Source: Nymphaea colorata (lineage: Eukaryota; Streptophyta; Magnoliopsida; Nymphaeales; Nymphaeaceae). Taken from it: 64,000 nt of DNA. How positions within the stretch are numbered: the stretch's first letter is position 1; the number at the start of each line of letters is the position of its first letter. The position numbers were made by a program, and so were the translations under genes. The stretch spans positions 744,001-808,000 of the forward strand of contig NC_045143.1 of NCBI RefSeq assembly GCF_008831285.2, written 5' to 3'. Positions 10,918 to 22,109 of the stretch are shown here, in pieces. The notes below the pieces were generated by a model. The model worked only from the letters and a program-made list of their open reading frames with translations. It ran no database searches and had not been told where the DNA came from.

Positions 10918-13544
10918 TCACTGGAAGAGCTCTGGAAGATGTGCATTGGTCAGCTTGGTCCTCTTGGAGAACTCACGCTTCTTCTTCTGTTTCGGTTTAG
11001 GCTTGATTCCCTGCACCTCTGCCACTTCTTTTCTTTTGGCTGTGTTGGTCGCTGGTTTCATTCCATTCTTCTGCAGATCTTTTTCTATGTCAACCATGTC
11101 TCTAGGCAATTCTATCCCTCTGAAAAGCTGCTTTATGTCATCATCTACTTTCATTATTGCCCTCGGATCATTTGGGTAGACAATGTCTTCCTGAGAGTCC
11201 AAGTTAGAAAGCAACCAAACCTCACCAGCTGCTTTAAGTTCCTGCATGTGGCCTCTCCATAGTAAGCAGAAAGAATCACATTCAAACCGTCAGCACACAC
11301 ACCCCTTGTTTCCATGCAAGCTGTCGACCAGATTCACATGGAATATGGAATCATGCATAGGTGTGTGGTAACAAATAAAAAGAAGTCAAAATCTCTCAAA
11401 ACAGGATATAGTGAAAAAAACAATTGGACTTGCAAGAAGCCACTTCATGGTTCAGACAAGTTACCCAACAAACATTACAACCTTTCTCAAACTTCGGATT
11501 CATCCGATCCTAGAAATTTATGCATCTAACCTTCTAATTGTGAAAGGACTGAAGCTGGAAAGAATAATAAATTACAACGGAGAAAGATCGGAATTCATCC
11601 AAATTTCAGGAAATAAAACATCAATATGCTCAACATGCAATTGAAAGATACCTGCAGATCCTCCACAACAGAGGGATATGCATCCTTGAGATCAATTACA
11701 GCAACCCCGTTCAGAGCTTTACGGATAAGAACAAGAAGCTCTTGTTTGCTCTTTATGTCATGTTTTGACTGCATAAAGAAACAGGATAAGTATTATGTTA
11801 AATTTTCCAGTAAAAAGCAACTTAGTGTAGGAACATATTTCTGTGGATGTGCACAAAGGTGTTGCGTACATACATATTCCAATTTATAGGATCCTGAAGA
11901 ATATTTTTTGATAAATACTCACCCCTTCTTGAGGCCAATATCTAAATTTAATATCTCAGTTCCAGCCAATATTTGTATGTACTTTACATATTTATGTACC
12001 AAAGTTCCAGAAACTGCTCTAGCAAAATTTAAATGCCTATATGACACAGCGCAAGATAAATATACCTTGTAAGAAAAGCACCTTCCATCGTAATTTACTT
12101 TGATGTTCTTTCTCAAAATGTCAAAGACAGACTTATTTGCATTGATATCAACATAACAGAACTCGTTGATTTGCTCAGGTGTGAATGCCTGCCTTGTCTA
12201 CATAAATATGGAAAAAAGGTGAAGAATTTAGTCACTTCTAGATAGGACATAAGCTAATAAAAGTACCTGCAAACTGGAAAAATAAAAGCATTTTGGAGTC
12301 TTGGACCCCCACCCCCATTAACACAAGTATTTTATTATGTTTCATTTCTTCCTAGCAAACAAACTATAGTCTATTTCAGTAAAGTAATAGACTTCCTAAA
12401 ATAGCAAAGTTGAAGGTGCAATGTCTGGCATTTTTTTTTTTAATTCATAAGTCTTGCCTTAACAGAAGAAATTCCTCATCCAACAGAACTCTCCATCACA
12501 TGAACTAAATAGATAGCTTTGTATGGTTGGTCTATAAAAGCATAAAAAAACATTATGTTCCCAACACAGTTCATGCTAAATTCTCCCACAAACTGCAATA
12601 CAATGTGGTGGTTACATTCTTATTTGTGTGATTCAGCCCCTGACTTTTACATTTAACTAAAAAAATGTGCAGAATAACATCAATACACTATTCTCAAGAA
12701 GGACAACTAACTGGTCAGTCAAGAGAGAGAGAGAGACTCATTAATATACTCCTCAACTAGGTCACACTTCGTTCTAGATGAACCTTTTATTCCACATATC
12801 CACATGAATGACTGTTCTAGCATCCATAAAAAAAATTATTTTGCAATAGGACATTAAGTTTAGATGCTCTTCAAGTCTATTATTCCTGTCAAGTGTTAAT
12901 TCAGCTGATTTTTTATGATATATCAGGTTGTCAACCTGCACTAGCTGCAGTGAACCTTTACAAGAGAAAAAATTATATCAGCTCGCTCCTAGAGGTAATG
13001 TTCATTGAAGCATGAAACAAAAAGTAAATGCATGTAAAAGTCCAAGATTAAACACAACAGATTCACAGAAATACCAAAAAAAAAACTCCCAACCTTTTAA
13101 ATGAAATCAAACATATGGTACAGATGAGGTTCCAAAAGACGTCCACACAAAATAAGGCCTAAAAACTCTACCAGCAAGCCCATTTAACAAGAGAAATCAG
13201 GTATTATGGCTAGAGAAACTATTTAAGATTATAATATTTATGTGCTAGCAAACAGGAAACATAAACAAAAATAGTTAAACCCTTACCTCAAAAAGCAGGT
13301 CTATAACACGCTTAACCTGTGAACCAGCTGTGGATTTTCTAATAGAATTAATGTACTGAAGCCTTTCAGTATCATTAGAAAATTTAATTGGAACAGGGGA
13401 TTTTTGTGGAACTGAAGCTGTAGGAGCAGCCCTATGAGGCTGCTTTTGCTTGGAAGCTGTTGCCTGTGCAGAGATACCTACAAGAGTCGACTGGCACTTC
13501 TCTTGTTGACTCCTGAATTTGTTTAGCCTCTCCTTCAAATCCAT
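10918..13544 (-). CDS. TFIIE-beta (GTF2E2): General transcription factor IIE subunit beta
   Basis: This subunit pairs with TFIIE alpha in the RNA polymerase II preinitiation complex, where TFIIE recruits and stimulates TFIIH. Four exons were placed, all with GT-AG junctions and all in phase 0: 13544-13287, 12197-12066, 11768-11652 and 11241-10918. The product has 276 residues, as expected for plant TFIIE beta. Diagnostic stretches are VPIKFSNDTERLQYINSIRK and QVKRVIDLLFE in exon 1, the winged-helix segment TRQAFTPEQINEF with NIKVNYDGRCFSYK in exon 2, VAVIDLKDAYPSVVEDLQ in exon 3, and WLLSNLDSQEDIVYPNDPR with the basic tail KKKREFSKRTKLTNAHLPEL in exon 4. These match Arabidopsis TFIIE beta almost residue for residue. 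A pyrimidine-rich AG about 60-70 bases before the ATG suggests a leader intron, so the transcript start lies further upstream. Confidence 0.95.
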
Positions 13545-15229
13545 AAAGTATGGACTGGTATATCATAAATTGGCCTCAGGTAAACTGCAAAAGCTTGAAC
13601 AACCTAACAAACAATAAAAATTAGTTAATCAATGTTGCAGCAAAGGTGTTAATATATGCATAAGTAAGCAACAGATGGTGCAGCCATACATGCACACACA
13701 CCATCAGCAAGCCCAGACTCACACGTAGGTTATTGATCATTTAATGCTGAACTATCTTCCAAATGTGACACATTGTTATGAAATAATTTAAAACAGATGG
13801 CACTGTCAGATTGGTTCAACGAAATTAGAACAGCATTAGCACGGTAAAAAAAAAAGGTAGTTCGCTAACTTGAAGGTCCTAAAAACCTTGAAAGTTCATT
13901 CTGGAAAAATTAAATCATCACTTTCTGCAGGACGCACCCTTCCAATTATGAAAAAAAACAGTGAAAGTCCCATGTTGAAAGTTACGTCCTTCTATCTGAA
14001 ATGATTCCTTACATCACAAAAATGTGCACTTTCCACAAAATCACAAAGATGTACTATGTAAGAAGCATAAGATTTATCTACATTGTTTTTCCTCCTTGTA
14101 TTACTCTCCAACTTCTGTTATTGCTTCTTAATTGTGCCTCTTGTGGTTCCTAAACAAGTCATGCTTCACAATAGAGCAATTTGTCAACAATTGCTTATAA
14201 CCTTATACCTTGACATCAGATGATCATCATCCTTTCCACTTTGGTAACTATAACACAGGCTCAGTTTATGCCAAGCCAAATTCTTAAACATTATCTATGT
14301 TACCATCTCATAGTTTGCAATAATAGGTTGATTGAAACAAGGTTGTAAAAAGATGTGAAGAAAGATATTTTTAAATTTCTAGGGAGCTAGAAGTACTGAC
14401 CGATTTGGAGGATACAAGCGTAATGCAAAGACAAAAGTGTTGGAAGAAAAATACACGTTATTCTAATCAATTAAGAAAGATTGTTTGACACAAAAATGGA
14501 AAACATTAGGATTAGGAAAATAAAACTTAAAACAAGATAGCATGACAACAATAAACGACAAACAACCACCTTGTTTTTGGAGAACCCATTGTCTAACAAC
14601 CTTCCTAATATGTTTGACAAGAACTATATGGAAAGAAGCAATGGTTTGTATGGTGGTCCGCAGCCTTCATAACCAAGAAAGACCTCTGTTCTGTGTCTTG
14701 TATCTGTCAATTCACTCACAATTGCTGTTAATGGGTGTATTAAGTGGTGATACTGTATCTTGGTTGTTAAACTACTTAAAAGTCCAAAAGTTTCTTTTTG
14801 ACAAAGGCACCAACTTGAGAATAATATCATTTTCATACATTCTATACTTGTGCTTTCCTATATATGACTTCACAGCAAGCAGAAGCTTCTAAATCCAATC
14901 ACTTGGGTGAATAACCACTAACAGAAAACGGTTTTGTACAATTTGACCAAGATGAGCAATGGTTCAAGATCACCTCCTTTACTTCATAAATGTAGTATAC
15001 ATTGGCAAGTTATACTCTTTTCTGTAGGCTATTCTGTATGCTGATGTTATCAAACCCAACTAACTGATCAGACACATAACCAAGGCTTGTAGGCAAGATT
15101 TATGTTTAACAGGACTAATTTTCCGATTACCCTGCCCGGAAATTTCTACCATTGAACTACTTGAGAGGCTTGGCTGCACGAATCTCAAGATTGTATTCTG
15201 GATTCTGCATCCTGCATGTAGCTAGATCA
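13545..15229. other. Spacer or leader between TFIIE beta and the next minus-strand gene
   Basis: This AT-rich stretch probably includes the leader intron of the TFIIE beta gene. An open frame at 14542-14892 on the plus strand has no family resemblance and no splice or promoter support. Nothing else is recognised. Confidence 0.5.
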
Positions 15230-16480
15230 CTAGTCCTCGGTGATGGCCTTGAATGTCAATTTTGACCAATTACTAGGATTAGGATCAGAAGCAGTTTCAT
15301 ATTCGTACGCGATTCCACCAACATGAATCACAAACAAGATTCCCTGTCAAGGGCACAAGAAAAGCAAATAAAAAGATAAATGCTTTCATTGCAAAAGTGG
15401 AAGAGATCTTTCTATGGGGAAACAGCTTTCCTGAGGAAACATAATTAGTTGAGTTCATTCAAGCCCATGTCCGCACTATTACAAAACGTAAACCATCAAA
15501 TCAAAATGCTCAGACTCCATAAACCAAAATGTTCAACGTTGTCTCATAGATTCTTTCTGAGAATGAAATCTGCCACAACACGGAGATCCAAAACAGACCT
15601 GGTAAAAGAAAATCAATCCGACCAAGAGAAAACGTAAAATATTGAACTAAAGAAACAGAAAAATCCTATAGGCAACAAAAAGGAGATCTATTTCCTACCC
15701 ATCCCAGCAACGATATCTCATTGAAAATTTTAAAGGCCCATAAGCCATAGAACAAGTGTGTTTCAAAGCGATCAGGGCCACAAACTATAATTAACTCCTG
15801 CATGATCCCATACACCAAAATTTCGTTCTCTGCATCAACACCAAGTTGCAAAAGATAAGTAGGCATTAGGCAAAGCTTTTGTCAATTGGTAGTCTCTCAA
15901 ATTATCTTTCCCCCACAACGTGCGAAACCATTCAAACTACTAATTCTAATTAGCCACAAGAATTACGAATTTTCATAAATTTCAACCTCCTTTGCCCTAC
16001 ACTAAAATGATCAAATTTTGCATTCCCATCACCATCTTGAAGCCATTTAGGAGGAATTTTTTGTTTACACAGTAGCTTTTCGATCAAGCCAATTTCAATG
16101 AATTTTCAACAAAGTGATCTCTGCGGGCTCCTTCACAAGCCCAGGAATTTTAATGAAATGCTCATTCAAAAAGTTATTTTATCATCCAGCATACCAAACA
16201 TCTTCCAGTCAAAATTATTATGATATATATGTACTTCTGCTTTTCAACAACATAAACATTGAGCAGCCATTGACAAAATTTTGCCAGCTTCGAAAAATGA
16301 ACTACACAGGTTCCTTATTGAAACAACCACTAGATGAAACGAAATGACTTTCATCCCACAAAATGGATGTGCATATACGGCCGATGGAGACATTTAGCGC
16401 ATTCTACCACTAAACAAGAAGACGGATATTAACATCTCGATCACAAATACAGGAATAAAGCAAAGCAGCAAATCAACCCA
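15230..16480 (-). CDS. Unrecognised small hydrophobic protein, 5' end unresolved
   Basis: I do not recognise this product. Three exon-like segments join with consistent phase: one ending at 16408 (donor AGTG|GTAGAA) that reads KKWGQATWVDLLLCFIPVF and on into a hydrophobic helix; 15829-15699, reading NEILVYGIMQELIIVCGPDR then a segment ending FKIFNEISLLGW; and 15343-15230, reading GILFVIHVGGIAYEYETASD to a TAG stop. The joined part is about 110 residues with two or three likely membrane helices and a polar, acidic tail (FKAITED). No in-frame ATG lies in the first segment before an upstream stop near 16640. The true start must therefore be in an unplaced exon, perhaps near the CT-rich leader-like sequence at 16820-16860, or the locus is a remnant. 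The start coordinate given is only approximate. Confidence 0.4.
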
Positions 16481-16914
16481 AGTAGCCTGACCCCATTTCT
16501 TTTCCGTCAATGGACAAAGACATAGATTAAATGGAAATATCAAATGGGGACTCAACTGGGGAGATCGAACAGAATTTGGTGGTGATGATAGCCAATGTTC
16601 TTCAGTGGATACCGCCAGTTGCAACTGGAACTTCTTTCAGCCAAAACCAGCCGCACGCCGGATAAATGCGAACATGAAAGGGCAACTAGAAAGGTATCAC
16701 CATGGAGGGAGACAACGGCAAAAGGAAGGTGACACGGGCCTTGTTGCGCCAATGGAGACTGATGTTGAGGGTTCACTACTAACTGATGAATGGAAGCGGG
16801 AGAAAGGGATTAAGGCACCATAGAGAGCAGAGAGAGAGGGAGAGGGAGAGGGGGGAGAAGGAAGGCCACCTTAACGAACCCTGGATCAGATATCTTTCAA
16901 TATTCACGCTACTA

Positions 16915-17290
16915 TTAGTTGTGAGAAATCGGGTCTAGGGATTTCGATGGGTCCGAAAGGTCTCGGAACCAGATCCATTTAGGCAGATCTGGTAGAGAAG
17001 GATAAATCTGGATTTTGGACATGATGTACGGTCAAGGTATCTGTGTCTTGATCCAATAAGGATCCACCAAATTTGAATTCAGATACACTTCCAAAATTTC
17101 AAGAATGAATCCAAGTTTGAGCCATGAATCCTACGAAAGAAGATCCCCTACTAAAGAAAAGTTTACATGTAGATTTTAAAAAAAGTTTGTTTTGCAAATT
17201 GTTATTTTGACCTCGTCTAAATTTTCAAACCATAATTCAACCTCTTTCATGAAAAATTCCTAGTTCCGCCCCAAATCCCACCTAAGAAAG
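16915..17290. repeat. Degenerate dispersed repeats
   Basis: The first half repeats words such as AGATCCATTTAGG, GGATCCACC and AATCCAAG, shared with copies at 2.6, 33.5, 45.9 and 62.3 kb. The second half ends TAGTTCCGCCCC, resembling the end of the MITE-like element at 34725-34911. Confidence 0.4.
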
Positions 17291-18104
17291 ATTAAAGCAA
17301 GTGAGGCAGCAGTATTACATGTAAAGTATATGAAATTGTATATTTTTTTTCTTTTTGAAGTTTATTACAAATTAAAGAAGCTATAAAGGACATACCATAG
17401 CTAGTCGAATTCGCTGTATAGATAAGTAAGTTGTTAGTTTGATTTTCATTGGCGCAATTACTCATAAGCCTTATGAAGCGATACATGACACTAAGATGAT
17501 GATGTAGTCTCTATTTTAGGGCGCGATAGATTCATGCACCCCAAAACCTAGAAGCAAGTGGGCTTCGGATATCCTTTGGGCAGCTCCCTTCATTTTCCGG
17601 TGAGCGAGAGGTTCATCCCACTGCTTGAAACGAGACCAGAAGGCCCCTCATTTCCACTGCCTCTTGGTCTTGAACTACAAAAAAATGAGAAAAAATTGCG
17701 CTTTTAGGTATCAAATTAAAATACATAGCAGAAAAAGGTCAATATGAATCACCGTAATTTGACCAATTAAATGTTTAAGTTGCTCATCACGTTGTTCATG
17801 CTTTAAAGTTGTTTGGACTTTTCTCTCGTCCAAAATTGTTCTAACCTGATATTATATTTTTGGCCATGTTAATTCATCTTCCAAGAATTCTTCGTGAAGT
17901 CAAAATGGAAATCTTGCTTGGTTGTGATAAAGGGCCTCTAAGAAATCTTCTCTCCACATATATCCACAACGAGAAATGGATCCTTATGTCCTTTTAATTT
18001 GGTGCAAATGTACACACATATACGACCAAATAGAGGGCCCCAAGCCCCTGGCTCCCATTACTTATAACCCCTAGTGTTCACTCATTCCCATACATAAAAT
18101 CTCT

Positions 18105-18110
18105 CTCTTC

Positions 18111-18160
<50 letters not shown>

Positions 18161-18183
18161 GTCTCTCTCTCTCTCTCTCTATA
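18105..18183. repeat. Compound CT/AT microsatellite
   Basis: About ten CT units are followed by about 14 AT units and again by about ten CT units. Non-coding. Confidence 0.95.
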
Positions 18184-20269
18184 AAAGCATTAGAGTTATT
18201 AAATTATTACTCTTCCAGCCAAAATTTCTCACTCTGCTAGTAGCTCAAATATGGAGTTAAAAGATCTTGATAAGTTTACTAAAACCCTGATTCAATTATT
18301 AGAATAAGGCAGAGAATCACTCTAAACTGTCTTTAAGATCCTCAAATGGGCAATTTAAATATTGGGATGAAGCTTCTTTCAGTACCCTATTGCCTGACCT
18401 ATACTATTAAGTTAAAAGCAATAAGATAACATAATTGAATGAAGCATTCCCCAAGTTTCCTTCCTCCTGCCCCCAATAATGCATTTGTTTAGTCATTCAT
18501 CTTATATTAAATGCATCTGCACAAAAACACAATGTAATAGCTTGGGAAGCAACAATAAAACCGACCTCGTGTTTGAATATTTGCTTTTAGCCGCCTGGGT
18601 TAGGGGAAAGAAGGTAGGTAAGCAAAAAGTTTTCAATAATTGAGTGTCTTTTTGTTATATCGCTAAAATTTCAGTGCCTTTCTGCAAACTTTCATTTCTA
18701 ATTATTTGTAGTTCTTTTATCTGTACATCTTGATGGAAGCTTGTGTAGGTGCAATTTCTAAGAAGCTTCATACTTGCAGTGACGTGCTCCTCTTTCTCTC
18801 TCTCTTTGGGAGAGGACAGATGACCACCTACATGTGGCTTGTATGATAAATTCGTGGATCCAATAAGTTGTGAATGTTGAAGGTTCTCTTGACAATTGGC
18901 CACATATTATCGGTGGTGGCGGCCGGATTATCGACACGTAGGCGGCCGACTGTCCAGATAACACCTCCCTCAGGTTGTTCAAAAGAACTACAAGCAGCTT
19001 ATTCTTTTTTTTAAAAAAAAAAAAACTCATTTGGCTCTAGCAATACTCAAGATGAATGTTGATCTCCTGTGCATTTAGCTGATCCAAATCCGAAAGAAGT
19101 TGTTGTGATGGATCTATTCTGACTGGGAAGGAGTTTCCGAAATCAAAGAAGGTCAAGAGTTCAATACCCAGGTCGAAACACATTTAAAACTAACTATAGT
19201 GAGAACCAAAACTCCATGCATTTAACTCGGAATATTTCTGCGATCAAAAATATTGCTTTTAGGCAGACCCACCTATTAACTCATGAGCATGACATCCACA
19301 CAGTTAGTTTCGCAAAAAAAACGCATAAATGAGTCAAATTCTCAACAAATAGTCTATATATATATATATATATATATTCTCTTGACGGTTGACGGGAATT
19401 ATAGCATAGTTGATGGGGAAGACCGGAAAGAAAAAGAGAAAAGAAAAAAGAGGATAAGGGTGAGGATTGGATGATACCTGCCCTTGCTTATCCTTGAATG
19501 ATGCCCACACCTTGGGCAGCAGTCAACATTAGGAATTCTGATGGATCAAATTCTCAAGATAGCATGACCCATGCTTCCCCCACACACAAAAGAATATGCC
19601 TCCTACTTCTTTTCCTTGGGATCTGGGTATTCTTTTCCCTTTGGTGAAACCATTAATATAACTATGCGCTGCACGCACAGCTTTTGTGGGAGAGGAAAAG
19701 TAGTAATTGACTGATGATAACTTGTGCAAGCAGATTGATTGCCTTGAAAAGCTCATGCTGATAAGATTTAACTCTCGAATTTTGCAGATTCGAGCCCGAC
19801 ACTATCAAACACACCGAAAAACGACGGCATTGATAAGAAAGGTTAGTTGTTTTGAATAGTTAAAAAGAATTATTGCAATAGCCATAGTTAGGCAGGTTGG
19901 CTTGTTCTGACTCCTCTTATATTCAAAAATCATGAAAGCTATATAGTAGTACCATTGACTACCTAGGTTGGGCAATCCGCACGTCAGCAGTGACGATATC
20001 TTTACACACAAAGCTTCCATATTTATCAACATGGGAACGTTCATATTTGCTTTTCTTGAATGAGTATCCCAATAATACACATTTGATGGACCAATTTAAT
20101 ATATATATATGTATAGTTTTTGCTAATCAGCATGTTGATAAGAGGAGTGGTTGTGATCAGCGTTCCCACTATCATGTCGGCCCGTTACTCAAAAGCGTCC
20201 TCTTCTAGTTTTTTTTTTTTTAAATTTATGATTTTAATTATTTTTAATCGAAGACCAAACGGAAAGTTA

Positions 20270-20760
20270 GTCAACATGAACCAATTTCCATCGGCTAATA
20301 GCACCTTCAAAGCAATCACGTTAGAATATGACCGAATCGGCCGGTTCGATTCAGCGGCCGATTTGAAGGCATAAGGGATCATTTTGTAAATTATTTTAAG
20401 TGGTTTTAATTGTTTAAACTGTTTTGTTAATATATTTTCATGCCTAAAAAATAATGTTTAAATATTTTTGATGGATTTTAAATCGAATTGGTGAACCGGC
20501 CAATTCATTTAATTGGTACCCGAACCGTGAGTCTCTCTCTCGTTCACACAAAAATTAATATATTACTTTATTTTATTTTGTTTAAAATTCAACAAGCTTA
20601 TCTGAATGGGGCTTAGTCGGGAAATTCGAGTGAACCGGTTAACTCGGAGCGGGTTATGACTTTCGGGCTGGTCCGATGCCAAAACCCGGCCCAGTCAGTC
20701 GGTTCGATTGGTTTGGGTTCCCATTTGGATCCGGATTCAGATTCTGGACAACGATCCGTT
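20270..20760. repeat. Degenerate CCGGTTCGA-word repeat
   Basis: Words such as CGGCCGGTTCGATTC, GTGAACCGG, CCGAACCGTGAG and GGTTCGATTGG recur. Similar low-identity words are common in old non-coding plant elements. No ends or coding frame are visible. Confidence 0.45.
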
Positions 20761-20846
20761 TCCGGCGCGCTTAGCAGCACCACACGTTGGCAGGCGACTT
20801 CGTTCCTTTCTTCGAGATAAGCTAAGCTGCCTCAATTGTGCATTTC

Positions 20847-20853
20847 TATAAAA
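20847..20853 (+). promoter_or_regulatory. Possible TATA box of the HSP20-like gene
   Basis: TATAAAA sits in CTATAAAAG just before a GC-rich, CT-rich stretch that reads like a plant leader. The ATG of the HSP20-like gene is 1.26 kb downstream, so this would imply a long or spliced leader. A nearer, TATA-less start around 21.3 kb is an alternative. Confidence 0.35.
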
Positions 20854-21597
20854 GTGCAGGGCTGTTTCGGTAATTTCCGTGCCCTTCTCCTCCCCCCTCT
20901 CCCGCCTCCTCGAGAACGCGGCGTGAGTCCTGCGGACCGTCACCGTCAGACGTAACGGCGAGGGGAAAGGCTTTAACCGGTGGAGGCTTTGCTCGGACCC
21001 GTGATGAACGCGCTTTTCAAATTCTCGGCTCATTTTCAAAGTACAACGATTTTTTCATGGTTGCTTTCGCAAATATAAATTTTACAAAAATTTCGTAAAT
21101 TGTGAGAGCATGATGGTCTCCCTTAGTGTGGTTGCTTTCGTGGTTTTATTTATTTACATTTTTTGTGATATTACGCTTCTTGGATTTTTTTTAACCTCCG
21201 ATTTCAACGCGTTATTTTGGGGGAGATGGGTTTGTAGCATTTATTTTGGGCATAGACTGAATCCGTTACAGCTCTTGTGCTGTTATTTGTTGACGGACGT
21301 TTTGCTTCTCTATCGCCCTCCCTCGCTCTCTCTCTCTCCATTTCTCCCTTCTCTCCCGCGGTCACGGCGACCGTCGATATGGCGACGGGGCGATCGAGAT
21401 GAGGCGCTCTCATCCGTCGATCTTCTTCTTCTCCCCTCGCGGCAGCTCAAGAACGACGCTTCCCTCTCCCTCCCTTCCATTTCCTGGGCCGTCGGATCGC
21501 TCCATCGTCCGAAGGGACTCGGCCGTCGTCGTCATGCCTCTCTGCACCGCGCGCCTGGTTTTCCCTCCCGTCTTCGGCGGATTCCGGCTCCCCCGTG

Positions 21598-21861
21598 GTT
21601 AGGGTTTCTCGTCTTCGTCTTGCTTGTCGTTTTTCTGGTTCGCGGATGATGGGTGCCGACGTTTTCTGATTCATTTTCAGGTTAGGGTTTCGGGTATCGG
21701 TCTGTCCATTTAGAGTTCGTGTTTCGTGGACGATGAGGTCGGATGGTGCTCTGATCGCTTTCTAGGGTTGGTGCGAAGACTCCTCTTTCCGTATCTCTGG
21801 CTGTTTGATTCGTCGGTGATGGGTTCCGACGTTTTCTAATTAGTTTCAAGGGTTAGGGTTT
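21598..21861 (+). promoter_or_regulatory. Three telo-box motifs and a duplicated segment in the HSP20-like leader
   Basis: TTAGGGTTT (the telo-box read on the other strand as AAACCCTAA) occurs at 21599-21607, 21682-21690 and 21853-21861. The last two lie in a duplicated segment of about 45 bases (21646-21690 and 21816-21861) sharing GATGGGT(G/T)CCGACGTTTTCT. Telo-boxes in plants are known near the starts of highly expressed growth-linked genes. Their role here is inferred only. Confidence 0.6.
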
Positions 21862-22109
21862 CTTGTTGCTAGAAAGGAAAAGGGAAAATATCCGCGTTTT
21901 GGGGTTTCCTGTAGAAATTTTCCTTTTTTCTTCCTTTTCTGTGGCTTTGATTTGCGGTAGTGTTGATGGGGGTGGTTTTTGTAGATGGAATAGAAGAATG
22001 ATAGATTTTTGAGATGCTATTGTGGGTAACGGTGGAAGAGCAGATCCAACCCCACCGGGATCGAGAGAGGGACGATGAGGAGGGGCTTCTTCTAACAGGG
22101 TTGATGCCC

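Larger units (their letters stand above)
16860..20840. other. Repeat-rich spacer
   Basis: No gene is supported. The stretch contains a degenerate GGATCC-word repeat (16915-17160), a fragment resembling the MITE family of 34.7 kb (17170-17290), compound (CT)n(AT)n(CT)n microsatellites (18105-18181), (AT)n at 19355-19377, possible tRNA-derived promoter-like words near 19740-19810 (GATTCGAGCCC), and from 20270 to 20760 a degenerate repeat of CCGGTTCGA-type words. Confidence 0.55.

Noticed and set aside
14542-14892. 116-codon frame that might be a retroelement fragment
   Set aside because: No reverse transcriptase, integrase or gag motif could be read in this or the neighbouring frames.
17565-17600. 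AGCTCCCTTCATT resembling a miR159/miR319 target site
   Set aside because: Only 13 bases match, no MYB or TCP coding sequence surrounds it, and no complementary hairpin arm is seen; chance is likely.
22014-22109. N-terminal extension of the HSP20-like protein from the first ATG
   Set aside because: As I recall them, family members begin at the MENHHP-like Met; the extension MLLWVTVEEQ is not a family feature.
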